Positions 32,549-43,100 of a stretch of DNA of 64,000 nt are shown here, piece after piece (position 1 is the stretch's first letter; every line of letters starts with the position of its first letter). Under the pieces are notes generated by a model that was not told the origin of the DNA, ran no database searches, and worked only from the letters and a program-made list of their open reading frames with translations. The stretch covers positions 558,001-622,000 of the forward strand of contig NZ_JAAFZH010000001.1 in NCBI RefSeq assembly GCF_010435915.1, read 5' to 3'. The position numbers and the translations under genes were made by a program. The DNA comes from Spirosoma terrae (GTDB lineage Bacteria; Bacteroidota; Bacteroidia; Cytophagales; Spirosomataceae).

Positions 32549-34951
32549 TTAGTTTTTACTACTTCCCTGAGTGGCAGGGGGCTGATTGGTCCGGCGCTGT
32601 TGCTGCATCGGATTCAACCCCTGCGGTCCGAAGCGCTGCTGTTTATACAGCTGGAAGCGAGTCGGTTGTGCTACACGAGGAAAGGAATTGTTTTCCGTAT
32701 CAATATCTGCTATCTCCTGATAAGGATCGAGTGTCCACTGCTTTACCTTTTTAGGTGTTGCAATAACTTTTTTGATTGCTACGTCATTGAAACGCCAAAT
32801 CTCGGCTGGAAACCGGGCCACTGAATCCGTGCCATCTTCAAACTCCATCCGAATAATGACGGGCATCGGTACTCCCCCTTTATTTTTCAGGGATAAGGTA
32901 TAATAATTGGTACCTGCGCTCTTTTCTAAAGCACTACGTTCGCTTTCACTGAGTGAGGCCAGATAGTCCTGATATTTTTTCTTGTCGGTGTCTGTAACCG
33001 CATAAGGATCGTAGCTGTTGTAGAAGTCACGCATACTGCTATCCTGTGCCACTACTGTTTCAGCCTTTGTAGCTGCATCACGCTGTTTGCTGATAGTTCC
33101 GGCCCGACGTAGCGCTTCAGCTTTCGCTGCCGCTTTGGTTGCTACTGGATCGCCCGAGTCTACCTGAAACCAGTCCACTTCTACCAGATCCTGATCAACT
33201 GGCTCTACGCCATAAAACCAGCCTTTCCAGAACCAATCCAGGTCAACCCCTGATGCATCTTCCATGGTGCGGAAAAAGTCAGCCGGTTCGGGCGATTTGA
33301 ATGCCCAGCGCCGAGCGTATTCTTTGAACGCATAATCGAATAACTCGCGACCCATTACCGTTTCCCGAAGAATATTTAGGGCTGTCGCTGGTTTAGCGTA
33401 GGCATTCGGACCAAGACTTATTACGTTGTCGGAGGAGGTCATGATAGGCGACAGTACTGATTTGTCAGACTTCATGTAGTCGACAATGTATTGAGGCTCG
33501 CCACGACGGCTTGGGAAGTTATAGTCCCATTCTTTTTCTGCAAGGTATTGGCAGAACGTATTAAGGCCTTCATCCATCCATGTCCACTGGCGTTCGTCGG
33601 AATTGACGATCATGGGAAAAAAGTTATGACCAACTTCATGAATAATGACGCCGATCATGCCCGCTTTGGTTTGCTCTGAATACGTACCGTCTGGCTCAGG
33701 ACGACCACCATTAAATGAAATCATCGGATATTCCATTCCGCCACCAGACGTAGCATGACAGGAAATGGCTACTGGATAGGGATATTTAATAGTCCGATTG
33801 CCGTACGATTTTAGTGTATGTTCAACGACGCGAGTTGAGTACTGCCCCCAAAGCGGGTTGCCTTCTTTAGAATAAAAAGACATACTCCAGATTTTATGGC
33901 CATCGCCGTACACATCTGTTTGCATAGCATCCCAGATAAATTTGCGGCTGCTGGCGAAGGCAAAGTCGCGAACATTCTGGGCGTTGAACAACCAGGTTTT
34001 CTTCCCTTTTGTATCGCCAGGCTTTGCTTTTTCTGCGGCCTCTGCTTCTGCCTGTGTTACGATGACAACCGGGGTTTTCGACGTAGCGGCTTGAGCCAAA
34101 CGTTTTTGCTGCGTTGCCGATAATACCTGTTTGTAGTTTTGGCATTCTCCGGTAGAGCCTACAACGTGATCGGCAGGGGCGGTAATTGCTACTTTATAGT
34201 TGCCGAAGATCAATGTGAATTCACCCTGTCCCAGGAACTGCTTGTTTTGCCAGCCGTTTACGTCATTGTAAGCGCACAAACGAGGAAACCAGTGAGCAAT
34301 AAAGTAGTTGTAGTTACCATCCTTTGGAAAAAACTCCATACCGCTACGTCCGTAATACTCCGTAACGTAGTAGTTCCAGTCAACATTGAACGAATAGCTG
34401 GTACCTGGCTTCAGAGGAGCCGGTAAATCAATTCGCATCATTGTCTGATTAATGGTGTATTTCAGCGGGTTGTTCGATTTCGCATCTTTAACCGCTGTAA
34501 TATTATACCCATATTTATCGCTGGCCTGCTGTTGGCTACGTTCCCGAACGGAAGTTAGATTTTGTAATTGAGTGAAACTCATTCCGTTCTCATTCACTCC
34601 TCCTGTACGTGTTACGCTCCCAATCGAACCTTTCGCAAACAGATTCTGATCGAGCTGTAACCAGATAAAACGCAGCTCGTCGGTCGAGTTGTTGTGGTAT
34701 GTAACGGTTTCAGAACCTATAATTTTTTGATTCGCATCATCGAGTTCAACCTTGATGTCATAATCAGCCCGATTCTGAAAATAATCCTTCCCAGGAGCGC
34801 CAGCCGCTGTTCTGAACGTATTTGGCGTAGGGAGCATGGGGCCGAGCTGTTCAAAACGCGTATTGGCGTTTTGCGTCGGAGCGGTTGGTGCCTGAGCCAG
34901 TAAGGCAGATGACCACAGGGCCAAACCAGCTAGTAACACTGTTTTTCTCAT
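32549..34951 (-). CDS. M1 family metallopeptidase (copy 1)
   Basis: A zinc aminopeptidase-like protein of 800 residues with signal peptide (cut near LLAQ), so periplasmic or outer-membrane. The zinc site is complete: HEVGH at residues 438-442 and Glu461 in MDEGLNTF. The exopeptidase motif is GGGMEYPM (about 403-410), a variant of GAMEN in which the usual Ala-Met-Glu-Asn is replaced by Met-Glu-Tyr. The C-terminal part ends in Gln/Asn/Pro-rich sequence. It lies next to a close paralogue at 34978-37359, a tandem duplication. It is not clear whether the variant motif changes specificity. Confidence 0.92.
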   Translation of the reverse strand: MRKTVLLAGLALWSSALLAQAPTAPTQNANTRFEQLGPMLPTPNTFRTAAGAPGKDYFQNRADYDIKVELDDANQKIIGSETVTYHNNSTDELRFIWLQLDQNLFAKGSIGSVTRTGGVNENGMSFTQLQNLTSVRERSQQQASDKYGYNITAVKDAKSNNPLKYTINQTMMRIDLPAPLKPGTSYSFNVDWNYYVTEYYGRSGMEFFPKDGNYNYFIAHWFPRLCAYNDVNGWQNKQFLGQGEFTLIFGNYKVAITAPADHVVGSTGECQNYKQVLSATQQKRLAQAATSKTPVVIVTQAEAEAAEKAKPGDTKGKKTWLFNAQNVRDFAFASSRKFIWDAMQTDVYGDGHKIWSMSFYSKEGNPLWGQYSTRVVEHTLKSYGNRTIKYPYPVAISCHATSGGGMEYPMISFNGGRPEPDGTYSEQTKAGMIGVIIHEVGHNFFPMIVNSDERQWTWMDEGLNTFCQYLAEKEWDYNFPSRRGEPQYIVDYMKSDKSVLSPIMTSSDNVISLGPNAYAKPATALNILRETVMGRELFDYAFKEYARRWAFKSPEPADFFRTMEDASGVDLDWFWKGWFYGVEPVDQDLVEVDWFQVDSGDPVATKAAAKAEALRRAGTISKQRDAATKAETVVAQDSSMRDFYNSYDPYAVTDTDKKKYQDYLASLSESERSALEKSAGTNYYTLSLKNKGGVPMPVIIRMEFEDGTDSVARFPAEIWRFNDVAIKKVIATPKKVKQWTLDPYQEIADIDTENNSFPRVAQPTRFQLYKQQRFGPQGLNPMQQQRRTNQPPATQGSSKN

Positions 34952-34977
34952 AGTCTATTGGAAGTTAAATGCTTGGG

Positions 34978-37359
34978 TTAATTTTTACCAGTACCTTGTC
35001 GGGCAGGAGCCTGTTGCCGTTGTTGCTGCATCGGGTTAGGAGCACTGCTTCTTCCCTGCTGCTTAAATAATTGGAATCGAGTCGGTTTAGCCACAGGAGG
35101 AAATGAATTATCCTCCGTATTTATATCGGCTATTTCGTAGAATGGGTCGAGTGTCCATTGCTTTACTTTCTTAGGTGTTGCAATAACTTTTTTGACTGCT
35201 ACGTCGTTGAAACGCCAGATTTCGGCTGGAAACCGGGCTACCGAATCGGTGCCATCTTCAAATTCCATTCGGATAATAACGGGCATCGGAATGCCTCCCT
35301 TGCTTTGTAGCGACAGCGTATAAAAGTTAGTGCCCGCTTCGGCCAGCAACCGTTCTTCGGCCGTTAGCGAAGCCAGATAGTCCTGATATTTTTTCTTGTC
35401 GTTATCAGTTACTGCGTAGGGATCGTAGCGATTATAGAAGTCGCGCATGGTGCTGTCCTGAGCTACTACCGTTTCATCTTTACTCAGCGCATCCCGCTGC
35501 TTACTGATTGTATTCATTTTACGCTGGGCTTCAGCGCGAGCGTCGGCTTTGGTAATGTCGGGGTTTTGAGAGCTGGCCTGGAACCAGTCTACTTTCACCA
35601 ATGCCTGATCAACGGGTTGTACGGTATAGAACCAGCCTTTCCAGAACCAATCCAGGTCAACGCCTGATGCATCTTCCATGGTACGGAAAAAGTCAGCCGG
35701 TTCGGGCGATTTAAAGGCCCAGCGCCGGGCATACTCCTTGAAGGCATAATCAAACAACTCGCGGCCCATCACTGTTTCCCGAAGAATATTCAAGGCCGTA
35801 CCTGGCTTGGTATAGGCATTTGGCCCAAAGGTATTCCCCGGAATATTGTCTGAGCTACTCATGATGGGCACCTGCTGGGTCGAATCCAGTCGCATATAAT
35901 CAACGATATACTGAGGATCGATGCCATGAGCTGGGAAATCAGCATCCCATTCGAGACACGCTAGCCCTTCCAGGAACGTATTTAACCCTTCGTCCATCCA
36001 CGACCATTGCCGTTCGTCGGAGTTCACAATCATGGGGAAAAAATTGTGGCCGACTTCGTGAATCACTACCGAAATCAGGAAGTTCTTGGTTCCGACCGAA
36101 TACGTACCATCGGCCTCTGGACGGGCGCCGTTGAAACTCATCATTGGATATTCCATGCCACCAACGGGACCATGTACCGAGTAGGCTACCGGATATGGAT
36201 AAGCAATTGTCCGGCGTGAGTAGGAACGTAGCGTGTGGGCTACCAACCGGGTTGAGTACTGGCCCCAAAGCGGATTCGCTTCTTTAGGATAGAGCGACAT
36301 GGCCCAAACTCGTTTGCCTTCTACGTTTGGCTGAAGAGCGTCCCAGATAAATTTGCGACTACTGGCAAATGCGAAATCACGGACGTTATCGGCCTTATAG
36401 ATCCAGGTTTTTGTTCCGGTTGGTTTGCCCTTTTCGGCCGCTTCGGCTTCGGCCTGGGTCACAATCAGAACAGGGTTTTCACCCGCTTTATCACCCTTGT
36501 TCTTCGCTTCATTCCAGCGTTTTTGCTGAGTGGGAGTTAACACCTGCGTTGCGTTTTGAAGCTCACCTGTTGCGCCAACAATATGGTCGTTCGGTGCGGT
36601 AATAGCCACTTTATAATTACCAAAAATCAGTGTGAACTCGCCACGACCCAGGAATTGCTTGTTCTGCCAGCCCGTTACGTCGTTATAGGCACATAAACGA
36701 GGAAACCACTGAGCCATTTCGTAGATGTAATTACCATCTTTCGGGAAAAACTCATAGCCAGACCGTGCTCCTACGTTTCTAACATCAACAATATTGAAAT
36801 TCCAGTCTATCGAGAACGTAGCCGATTTACCTGGTGATACGGGTTGGGGCAGATCAATCCGCATCATGGTTTCATTGATGGTATATTTTATTGGTTTTCC
36901 GGCCTGATCACGGACGGAGGTAATTTTATAGCCATAATCTTTCTCGGCTAGACTTTTAGTCGCGTTTAGTTGCTGCAGGGAGGCTCCTCGTTCGGCATTG
37001 ATACCACCCGTCTGCGATGTTTTGCTGATAACATCAGGACGAAACAGGTTCTGATCTAATTGTATCCACACGTAGGGGAGTATGTCGGTTGAGTTGTTGT
37101 GATACGTAATCGTTTCCGAAGCTGTAATCTTTTGATGCGCATCGTCCAGCGCTACCTTGATGTCATAATCAGCACGGTTCTGGAAATAGTCTTTTCCAGG
37201 AGCACCAGAGGCTGTTCTGAACGTATTCGGTGTTGGTAGCATGGGGCCGAGCTGCTCAAATCGCGTATTAGCTCGTTGCGACGGTGGGGTGGGAGACTGA
37301 GCCCAGGCAGACCATGTTGAAATGGTTAAACTTGTTACCAGCAAAATTATCTTTTGCAT
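34978..37359 (-). CDS. M1 family metallopeptidase (copy 2)
   Basis: A 793-residue paralogue of the previous gene with a signal peptide. Zinc site HEVGH at residues 434-438 with Glu457 in MDEGLNTF; the substrate motif GGMEYPM is the same variant. Long segments are nearly identical at the DNA level to copy 1 (for example 35631-35713 and 33218-33300), while the region after the signal peptide and the loops have diverged. It is 26 bases upstream of copy 1, so the two are probably co-transcribed. Confidence 0.92.
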   Translation of the reverse strand: MQKIILLVTSLTISTWSAWAQSPTPPSQRANTRFEQLGPMLPTPNTFRTASGAPGKDYFQNRADYDIKVALDDAHQKITASETITYHNNSTDILPYVWIQLDQNLFRPDVISKTSQTGGINAERGASLQQLNATKSLAEKDYGYKITSVRDQAGKPIKYTINETMMRIDLPQPVSPGKSATFSIDWNFNIVDVRNVGARSGYEFFPKDGNYIYEMAQWFPRLCAYNDVTGWQNKQFLGRGEFTLIFGNYKVAITAPNDHIVGATGELQNATQVLTPTQQKRWNEAKNKGDKAGENPVLIVTQAEAEAAEKGKPTGTKTWIYKADNVRDFAFASSRKFIWDALQPNVEGKRVWAMSLYPKEANPLWGQYSTRLVAHTLRSYSRRTIAYPYPVAYSVHGPVGGMEYPMMSFNGARPEADGTYSVGTKNFLISVVIHEVGHNFFPMIVNSDERQWSWMDEGLNTFLEGLACLEWDADFPAHGIDPQYIVDYMRLDSTQQVPIMSSSDNIPGNTFGPNAYTKPGTALNILRETVMGRELFDYAFKEYARRWAFKSPEPADFFRTMEDASGVDLDWFWKGWFYTVQPVDQALVKVDWFQASSQNPDITKADARAEAQRKMNTISKQRDALSKDETVVAQDSTMRDFYNRYDPYAVTDNDKKKYQDYLASLTAEERLLAEAGTNFYTLSLQSKGGIPMPVIIRMEFEDGTDSVARFPAEIWRFNDVAVKKVIATPKKVKQWTLDPFYEIADINTEDNSFPPVAKPTRFQLFKQQGRSSAPNPMQQQRQQAPARQGTGKN

Positions 37360-37466
37360 AAACAGATTTGTAGTTGTTGACTAAAGTGCTAAAAATACAA
37401 AAAAAAGAAGTTTGCTAGAATCGTATTCTGATGAATACAAAGAACATACACAGGAACGGTATATCG

Positions 37467-38081
37467 TTACTGCATCAACTCGCCCAAATACTCATTGTTG
37501 ATGATCAATGAGAGCGCCATTCCGGCTACGATTCCAGAGATAATAAGGGTCCAGCGAAGCCTACTGCTTTGTATTACGTTAAGAATAAGGTAGGCTAGGG
37601 CTAAAACAATACTAACAATAATGAGCTGACCAACTTCCAGACCAATATTGAAGGCCAACAGCGGTTTTATAATATTGGCTTCCCGGCCCAGAAGACTACG
37701 TAGGTAATTGGAAAACCCCATTCCGTGAATCAATCCAAAGGCCATTGCCAACCCGTAACGCCATGATTGATGCGATGGTTTGGCCGTGTTACTTCGGGTT
37801 TTAGGCTCCTGAAAAAAGAAGTTGGTAATGGCGGTAATAAGAATAGTGATTGGAATGAGTAACTCAATCAGGTCCGTTTTATACGTAATGAGCTGCAATG
37901 TTGCCAGCGCCAGTGTGATAGAATGCCCGATGGTAAAAGCAGTGACCAGAATGAGCACCTGCCGCCACTGTTGTAACGTGTAAACAGCGCAGAGAGCAAT
38001 CACAAAAAGAATATGGTCGTAGCCACTGGGGTCTGTAATATGATCAAATCCAAGTCTGAGGTAAATAAGAAAATCATCCAT
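37467..38081 (-). CDS. HupE/UreJ family membrane protein
   Basis: A protein of 204 residues with about six membrane helices. DHITDPSGYDHILFVIALC, containing the conserved His and Asp that may bind metal, and FTIGHSITLALATL are the family signature; AFGLIHGMGFSN is also typical. Members are linked to nickel or cobalt uptake near hydrogenases and ureases, but many Bacteroidota copies stand alone. Here no nickel enzyme is near. The metal role is inferred. Confidence 0.85.
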   Translation of the reverse strand: MDDFLIYLRLGFDHITDPSGYDHILFVIALCAVYTLQQWRQVLILVTAFTIGHSITLALATLQLITYKTDLIELLIPITILITAITNFFFQEPKTRSNTAKPSHQSWRYGLAMAFGLIHGMGFSNYLRSLLGREANIIKPLLAFNIGLEVGQLIIVSIVLALAYLILNVIQSSRLRWTLIISGIVAGMALSLIINNEYLGELMQ

Positions 38082-38137
38082 TTGCCGAAAGAAGCGTTTC
38101 GTTTGCCATGTATTGTCTTTGTCAACGTGACAATAGG

Positions 38138-38650
38138 CTAGTCTTTGAACCAGCCTGCATACATGACGTAGTTATTGGCTGTTCGCATAAATATCTCTTC
38201 TTGCTCAGCGGAAACCGGTTTGAGCAGTCTGGCCGGATTACCAGCATAGATAGAACCGGGGGGAACAATGGTGTTCTGGGTCACAATAGCGCCAGCCGCA
38301 ATAATACTTCCAGTTCCGATTACCGCCCCGTCCATAACAATAGCGCCCATGCCAATCAGCACTTTATCTTCGATTGTGCATCCATGCACCACCGCATTAT
38401 GCGCAATAGAAACGTAGTTGCCAATGGTAGTCTTATGACGTTGATACGTACAATGAATGACTGCGCCATCCTGAACATTGCAGCGATCACCAAACGTAAT
38501 GGAATTGACATCGCCACGAACGACCGCATTGAACCAAACGGTGCAGTCGCGGCCCATAGTGACCTGACCAACAATGGTAGCGTTTTCAGCGAACCAGCAA
38601 TTGTCGCCAAATGAAGGATGAATGCCGTTGACCGGTTTGAGTAGTGCCAT
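38138..38650 (-). CDS. Gamma-carbonic-anhydrase-like (YrdA) hexapeptide protein
   Basis: A protein of 171 residues folded as a left-handed beta-helix. Hexapeptide repeats run from VNGIHPSFGDNCWFAENATI to AGNPARLLKPV. The three metal-binding histidines are visible in DGAVIHCT, VSIAHNAVVHG. The family (YrdA/PaaY) binds zinc or iron and includes real carbonic anhydrases and thioesterases. The start at 38650 fits the usual MALLKPVNG opening. A TATATTTG -7 box ends only four bases upstream, which would give a nearly leaderless message. It may form an operon with the HupE-like gene, 56 bases downstream. Confidence 0.88.
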   Translation of the reverse strand: MALLKPVNGIHPSFGDNCWFAENATIVGQVTMGRDCTVWFNAVVRGDVNSITFGDRCNVQDGAVIHCTYQRHKTTIGNYVSIAHNAVVHGCTIEDKVLIGMGAIVMDGAVIGTGSIIAAGAIVTQNTIVPPGSIYAGNPARLLKPVSAEQEEIFMRTANNYVMYAGWFKD

Positions 38651-38654
38651 ACTG

Positions 38655-38662
38655 CAAATATA
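38655..38662 (-). promoter_or_regulatory. -7 box directly before the gamma-CA start
   Basis: TATATTTG followed by CA on the minus strand, ending four bases from the ATG at 38650. If used, transcription would begin at or near the start codon. No matching -33 TTG is seen. Confidence 0.3.
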
Positions 38663-38756
38663 TGGCCGTGGCTTGTCTTTATGGTTGATCATATACCCGG
38701 ACAAGAAAAAAGGCTGACCTAAACGGCCAGCCTCTCGAGGGAAGGTTCAAAAACAA

Positions 38757-39989
38757 CTATTTTTTATCAACCTTATCCATCATTTTATCAATAGCGTCTC
38801 CGATATCGTCAATAGTCCGATTCGTTTCGCGTTTTACCTTTTTAAAGTCATCTTCACCGGAGCGCTGTACTTTATAGTATGCGTCTGACAACTGACGACG
38901 TTTATCTTCCAGATCTTTGATACGATCCTCTCGATCTCTGCGGGCCTTGCGGCTTTCGTTTTTCACTTCTTCCTTGGCATCGTCGAGTTGATCGTCTATT
39001 TTATCCATCTGTTCCGAAATTCGATCCGAAAGATCTTTACGGTCATTGGCCAAAGGATCATTGTTCCGACTGTTGCGGTCGTTATCCCGATCCCGGCGGT
39101 CGCTACGGTCATCCCGGCGACTGTCGCGATTTTCATCCTGGCGATCGCGGTCATCCATTCGACGTTCGTCTCGCCGATTATCCCGATTGTCGTCTCTCAT
39201 ATTATCGCGATTATTGTCCCGATCCCGGTCGTTGTTATCCCGGTCCCGATCATTGTTGTCGCGATCCCGGTTACGTCCATCGAACAGGTTAGAAAGAACG
39301 CCCCGGTTATCCCGGTCGCGGTCATCATCCCGACGATCGCGATCGTCATAACGCCGATCTGAGTCCCGGCGGTCGTCGCGACGATCATATCTATCGGATC
39401 TGTCGTCGTCCCGGCGACTGTCGCGATTGTAATTATCGTATCTGGAATCGCGATTGTCTCTGGAATCCCGATCGTCGTAACGTCGGCTGTCTGACCGATA
39501 ACCGTATGTATCGCGCGAGTCGCGGTAGTCACGGTCGTTGTAATCGTCCCGGCGGCTGTAAGACTCACGATAGTCAGAAGAACGGTCGCGATCATCGTTG
39601 CGGCTATACGAATCCCGATCGTTATAGCGATCATCGTCGTAGTTGCTTCCCGACATACGGTTTGGCCGATCGTCCCGATCCATTGAAGAGCGATATGAGT
39701 TCCGGTAAGAACCCGCTGAGTTGTAGTCGCGTGAATCGTTGCGACTCATACGATTGTCGCGAGATTCATCCCGATCCTGACGGTTACGATTTGAATAACT
39801 GTCTCGGTCATTGTCGTCATAGGTCGACCGGTCACGAGAGTCGCGGGTATTGCTCGTGCGATCTCGCTGTACCATATCCTGTCTACTATTTTTAGAATCG
39901 CCGTAGAGCCAGCTCTCAAACGAAGCGCAGGATGTTAAACTAGTAGTGGCTGCCAGCATAGCCGCTACAACCCAGGTTCTCCTTTCCAT
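38757..39989 (-). CDS. Asp/Arg-repeat lipoprotein
   Basis: A protein of 410 residues starting at 39989 with a lipoprotein signal (MERRTWVVAAMLAATTSLTS, then Cys21). From about residue 40 to 310 it is made almost only of Asp, Arg, Asn, Ser and Tyr, in units such as DRDRDNND, RDSRDN and YDDRD, a balanced polyampholyte likely to be disordered. The last 95 residues form a charged coiled-coil-like helix (DRISEQMDKIDDQLDDAKEE, DRIKDLEDKRRQLSD). The longer frame to 40172 is not used because it would run through the terminator of the A2M gene. It is not recognised as a known family. It is presumably anchored in the outer membrane and may bind polyanions or swell in the periplasm. Confidence 0.8.
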   Translation of the reverse strand: MERRTWVVAAMLAATTSLTSCASFESWLYGDSKNSRQDMVQRDRTSNTRDSRDRSTYDDNDRDSYSNRNRQDRDESRDNRMSRNDSRDYNSAGSYRNSYRSSMDRDDRPNRMSGSNYDDDRYNDRDSYSRNDDRDRSSDYRESYSRRDDYNDRDYRDSRDTYGYRSDSRRYDDRDSRDNRDSRYDNYNRDSRRDDDRSDRYDRRDDRRDSDRRYDDRDRRDDDRDRDNRGVLSNLFDGRNRDRDNNDRDRDNNDRDRDNNRDNMRDDNRDNRRDERRMDDRDRQDENRDSRRDDRSDRRDRDNDRNSRNNDPLANDRKDLSDRISEQMDKIDDQLDDAKEEVKNESRKARRDREDRIKDLEDKRRQLSDAYYKVQRSGEDDFKKVKRETNRTIDDIGDAIDKMMDKVDKK

Positions 39990-40171
39990 AACGTTACTGT
40001 TATTTGCGTTGGTAATGTTATACAAAGACGGTTCAAAAAACGTACCATGCCGCTTTTTGAACCGTAAGACCTCATTTAGCCGACCATTGTGGACACTATT
40101 TCCCCAAAAACTGTGGAAATAAATGACCAGTTTTATTTTGAAAAGTATATCAATGGGGAAATATAGACACA

Positions 40172-43100
40172 CTAGTTGACTGAAAGAAAGCCAGCCCCAT
40201 TGTAGCTTCTATACTCACTATTATACATCGCATCCGCTGAAACTGGTCCCAGAACGAACCGTCCTTTTGAAATTGCCCGAGCCTGATAATAGAACGTTCG
40301 CTGTGTTCCGGTCGCCTTAGTATAAAAGTTAATTCGGTCGTCACGTAAGTCAAAATGATCGGGCTGAGTGGGGTTTTTAATCCATGGCATATCACGTGCT
40401 TCGGTTAGGCGAGGGTTTTCTACTTCGAGTCCGGCGGGTAATAAATCAGTAATCACCACATTGTCTATGGTCAAACCGTTCGTGCTTGCCAGCGTTATTT
40501 TTACAACAACTAGGTCGTTTTGCCGGATCTCATGGATGGGTTTCCCATCTCGGCTTAGGAATTCCCTGCGCACGATCAGATCGTTATCTTCTTCTTTTAC
40601 TTTCCCATCATCCGGAACGCCTTCGCTTTGCGTAAAATAGTAGACTGTTCCAGAACCTTTTGCCGATACGGTTAGTGGGACATTGGTCGGAACGCGTTTG
40701 ATCGACAGAAAGGCGTCCTTCATCGTGCCTAACACCTGATTGCCAGCCGAAAGCGTGGCTGTGGCTGTGTTAGACGCGTTTTGCCGGGCTAGTTTTCCCA
40801 GCGACAGAAAAGCGAAAGCCGATTCCTGTGTATTCAGGTATCGGGACTGACGTACTGCGGTCGATAATTGACGGGCCAATGATGGGATTTGTAAATTATC
40901 CCGGTCGGTGTCGACCAGTGCATCCACAACAAGCGCCAGATTGCGGAGTGGCGACGCGTAGCTTCCGCCTGTCTCCCGGCTGGTTGTGTTATCGACGTAT
41001 CGGTTAGGCAGTAACGTAGCAAAACTTCGGGTATCGCCAACGCGAAAGAAAGCGGCTGCCAGCAGATAACGACTGTCTGTTGTGAGTGACGCACTATTTT
41101 GCTTGTAATAGTTCATGGCCGACCGGTTCGGTTTACCCGCAATGGCCAGTGTATATAACGAATAAATAGCGGTTCGGCTGGCAATTTTCCTGACGCTACG
41201 TCCCCCCGATTCATCGTACGACGTTACGTTCTCCGTAGCCGGATTATTAGTAAAGTTGGTTAGATGGTCGATGGCCGAGCTAAGGACTGAACTTCGAACT
41301 TCGTAGCCTGCCTCCTGCGATTCCGCCAGGAAGTGGACAGCATAGGCGGTGGCCCATTCATCGACTTCGGTTTGACCGGGCCACATGGCAAATCCGCCAT
41401 TCTGAGCCTGTAGTCCTTCTATTTTCTGAATAGCCTGACGAACATTGGTAGCAGGGTTCAGATCGCTGTCATTGGCGCGGACAAAATACGTAGTGGAGCC
41501 AATCTGTTTGGTCAGGTCGGCAAAATAGATTTGGGGGAATGCTTTGGATATCGTTTGTTCCAGGCAGCCGTGCGGATAACCGAGCAGATAGGATAGCTCC
41601 TTACCATATTGAGCGGCTGGAGACCGGCTTAGTGTAACGCTGGCTCGAGTTGTTCCAGGAAGAAAGCGTGTTGCGGCATCCGTTAGAGACAGTGTTTGGG
41701 TTTTTCCGCCAGCCACGCTGCCTGACAAGGTACTTTTCTGTAGCGAAGCCGCCGGGCGAACTGTAATGTCCGTTTTTTCGGTAAACGTTTCCCCAAGTCC
41801 ATTAACGGTTACGGTAATAGCCCCTGGGCCTATGGCTTGCTTAGCCGAAATCCGGAACGTAGTGCGGCTTTCCCGGCCCGGCTGAATAGTTAGCTTTTGG
41901 GTTGTCAGGCTGTCAGTCGCTAACGGGCCCGTCAAACTCAGTCGGGCGGTTATGCTGGCTGGCTGCTTGGTCGTGTTGCTCAGATTTACCGGCAGCTCTA
42001 CCTGATCGCCGGGCGTCAGGAAGCGTGGTACGCCCGTGCTGATCACGATCGGATCGGCTACTTTCATATTGCTGTTCGCCGACCCAAAACTGTTGTCTTT
42101 ATAGGCCACGGCCATAACCCGCAGATCGCCCGAGAACTGGGGAATATCTACCGAAAATTCAGCTTCTCCGTCCGAGCCTGTATCTAGAATACCACTCCAG
42201 AGCGCTACCAGTTTCACCCGGCCGTTGCTCAGCGGATTGACCCGCCGTTCGAGATCGTAACCATCACCCCCCACGCTCGAAGAAGAACGTAGTGACAGTT
42301 CGGGATACAGAAGCGCATACAGATCGTGACTGCCAACTTCCAGCGCCCGTTTCTGATAATAAAAGCCGTGCGGATCAGGCGTTTTGAAGTTTTTGAGCTG
42401 AAGAATGCCTTCGTCAACAACGGCTACCGTGACCTGAGCATTACGAACCGTTTTAATACGTATCGTTTGTTTCGTTTTCGAGCGTGATTGTGTTGCCGCT
42501 GTAATAGCTACCGGGATTTTGGTGTCGGCGTTCTGAACCATAACGGGCGTAAAACCGTGGGCAACCGTAAGAGGAAGATTGGTGCCGTCGATTGCCCGAA
42601 TGAGCGTAGCCGTTACGTAAACATTGGGCAAGTGTTCATTGCCTACCGAAAAGCTCCATTCGGCTGATTTATTGTTGGTGGTGAGCCAGTGCGATTCCAG
42701 AACGCGATTCCGTTCAATGGTTAGTAGCAACTTACCGTCAAATGGGGCTTTGACCAGTATTTTGGCTTTATCGCCAGTCTGGTAAGCAGGTTTGTCGAGG
42801 GTCATGAGTACCTGCCCTTCCTGGCTGACCTCAAACGATGACGCAGATGTACTGCCGTACCCATAGGCGTAAAAACCGGTAGCTGCGTAGTGGCTGATGG
42901 CCTCATTACTTGTTCCCGAACGACGAATCCGGATTTGATATTCGCCCGAAACTGTGGGGACGTAGCGAAATGCAGCCCGGCCCGATTTAAACAACAACGT
43001 GTTGGTATAGACCGTTTTCTCGTGTCGTTTCGTGGTGTATTTGATTTGCTCGTTCTTCTTTTCGATGACTGTCTGATAATCGTAGCGAACCACCTCAACC

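Noticed and set aside
32414-32824. 136-residue plus-strand frame
   Set aside because: It crosses the tRNA-Pro gene and the M1 gene's C-terminus on the opposite strand, so it is not coding.
38988-39895. Several long open frames on both strands (Ile/Val-rich, Arg/Ser-rich, Ile/Thr-rich)
   Set aside because: All are shadows of the Asp/Arg repeat in the lipoprotein gene; repeats of CGN-GAY codons keep other frames open.
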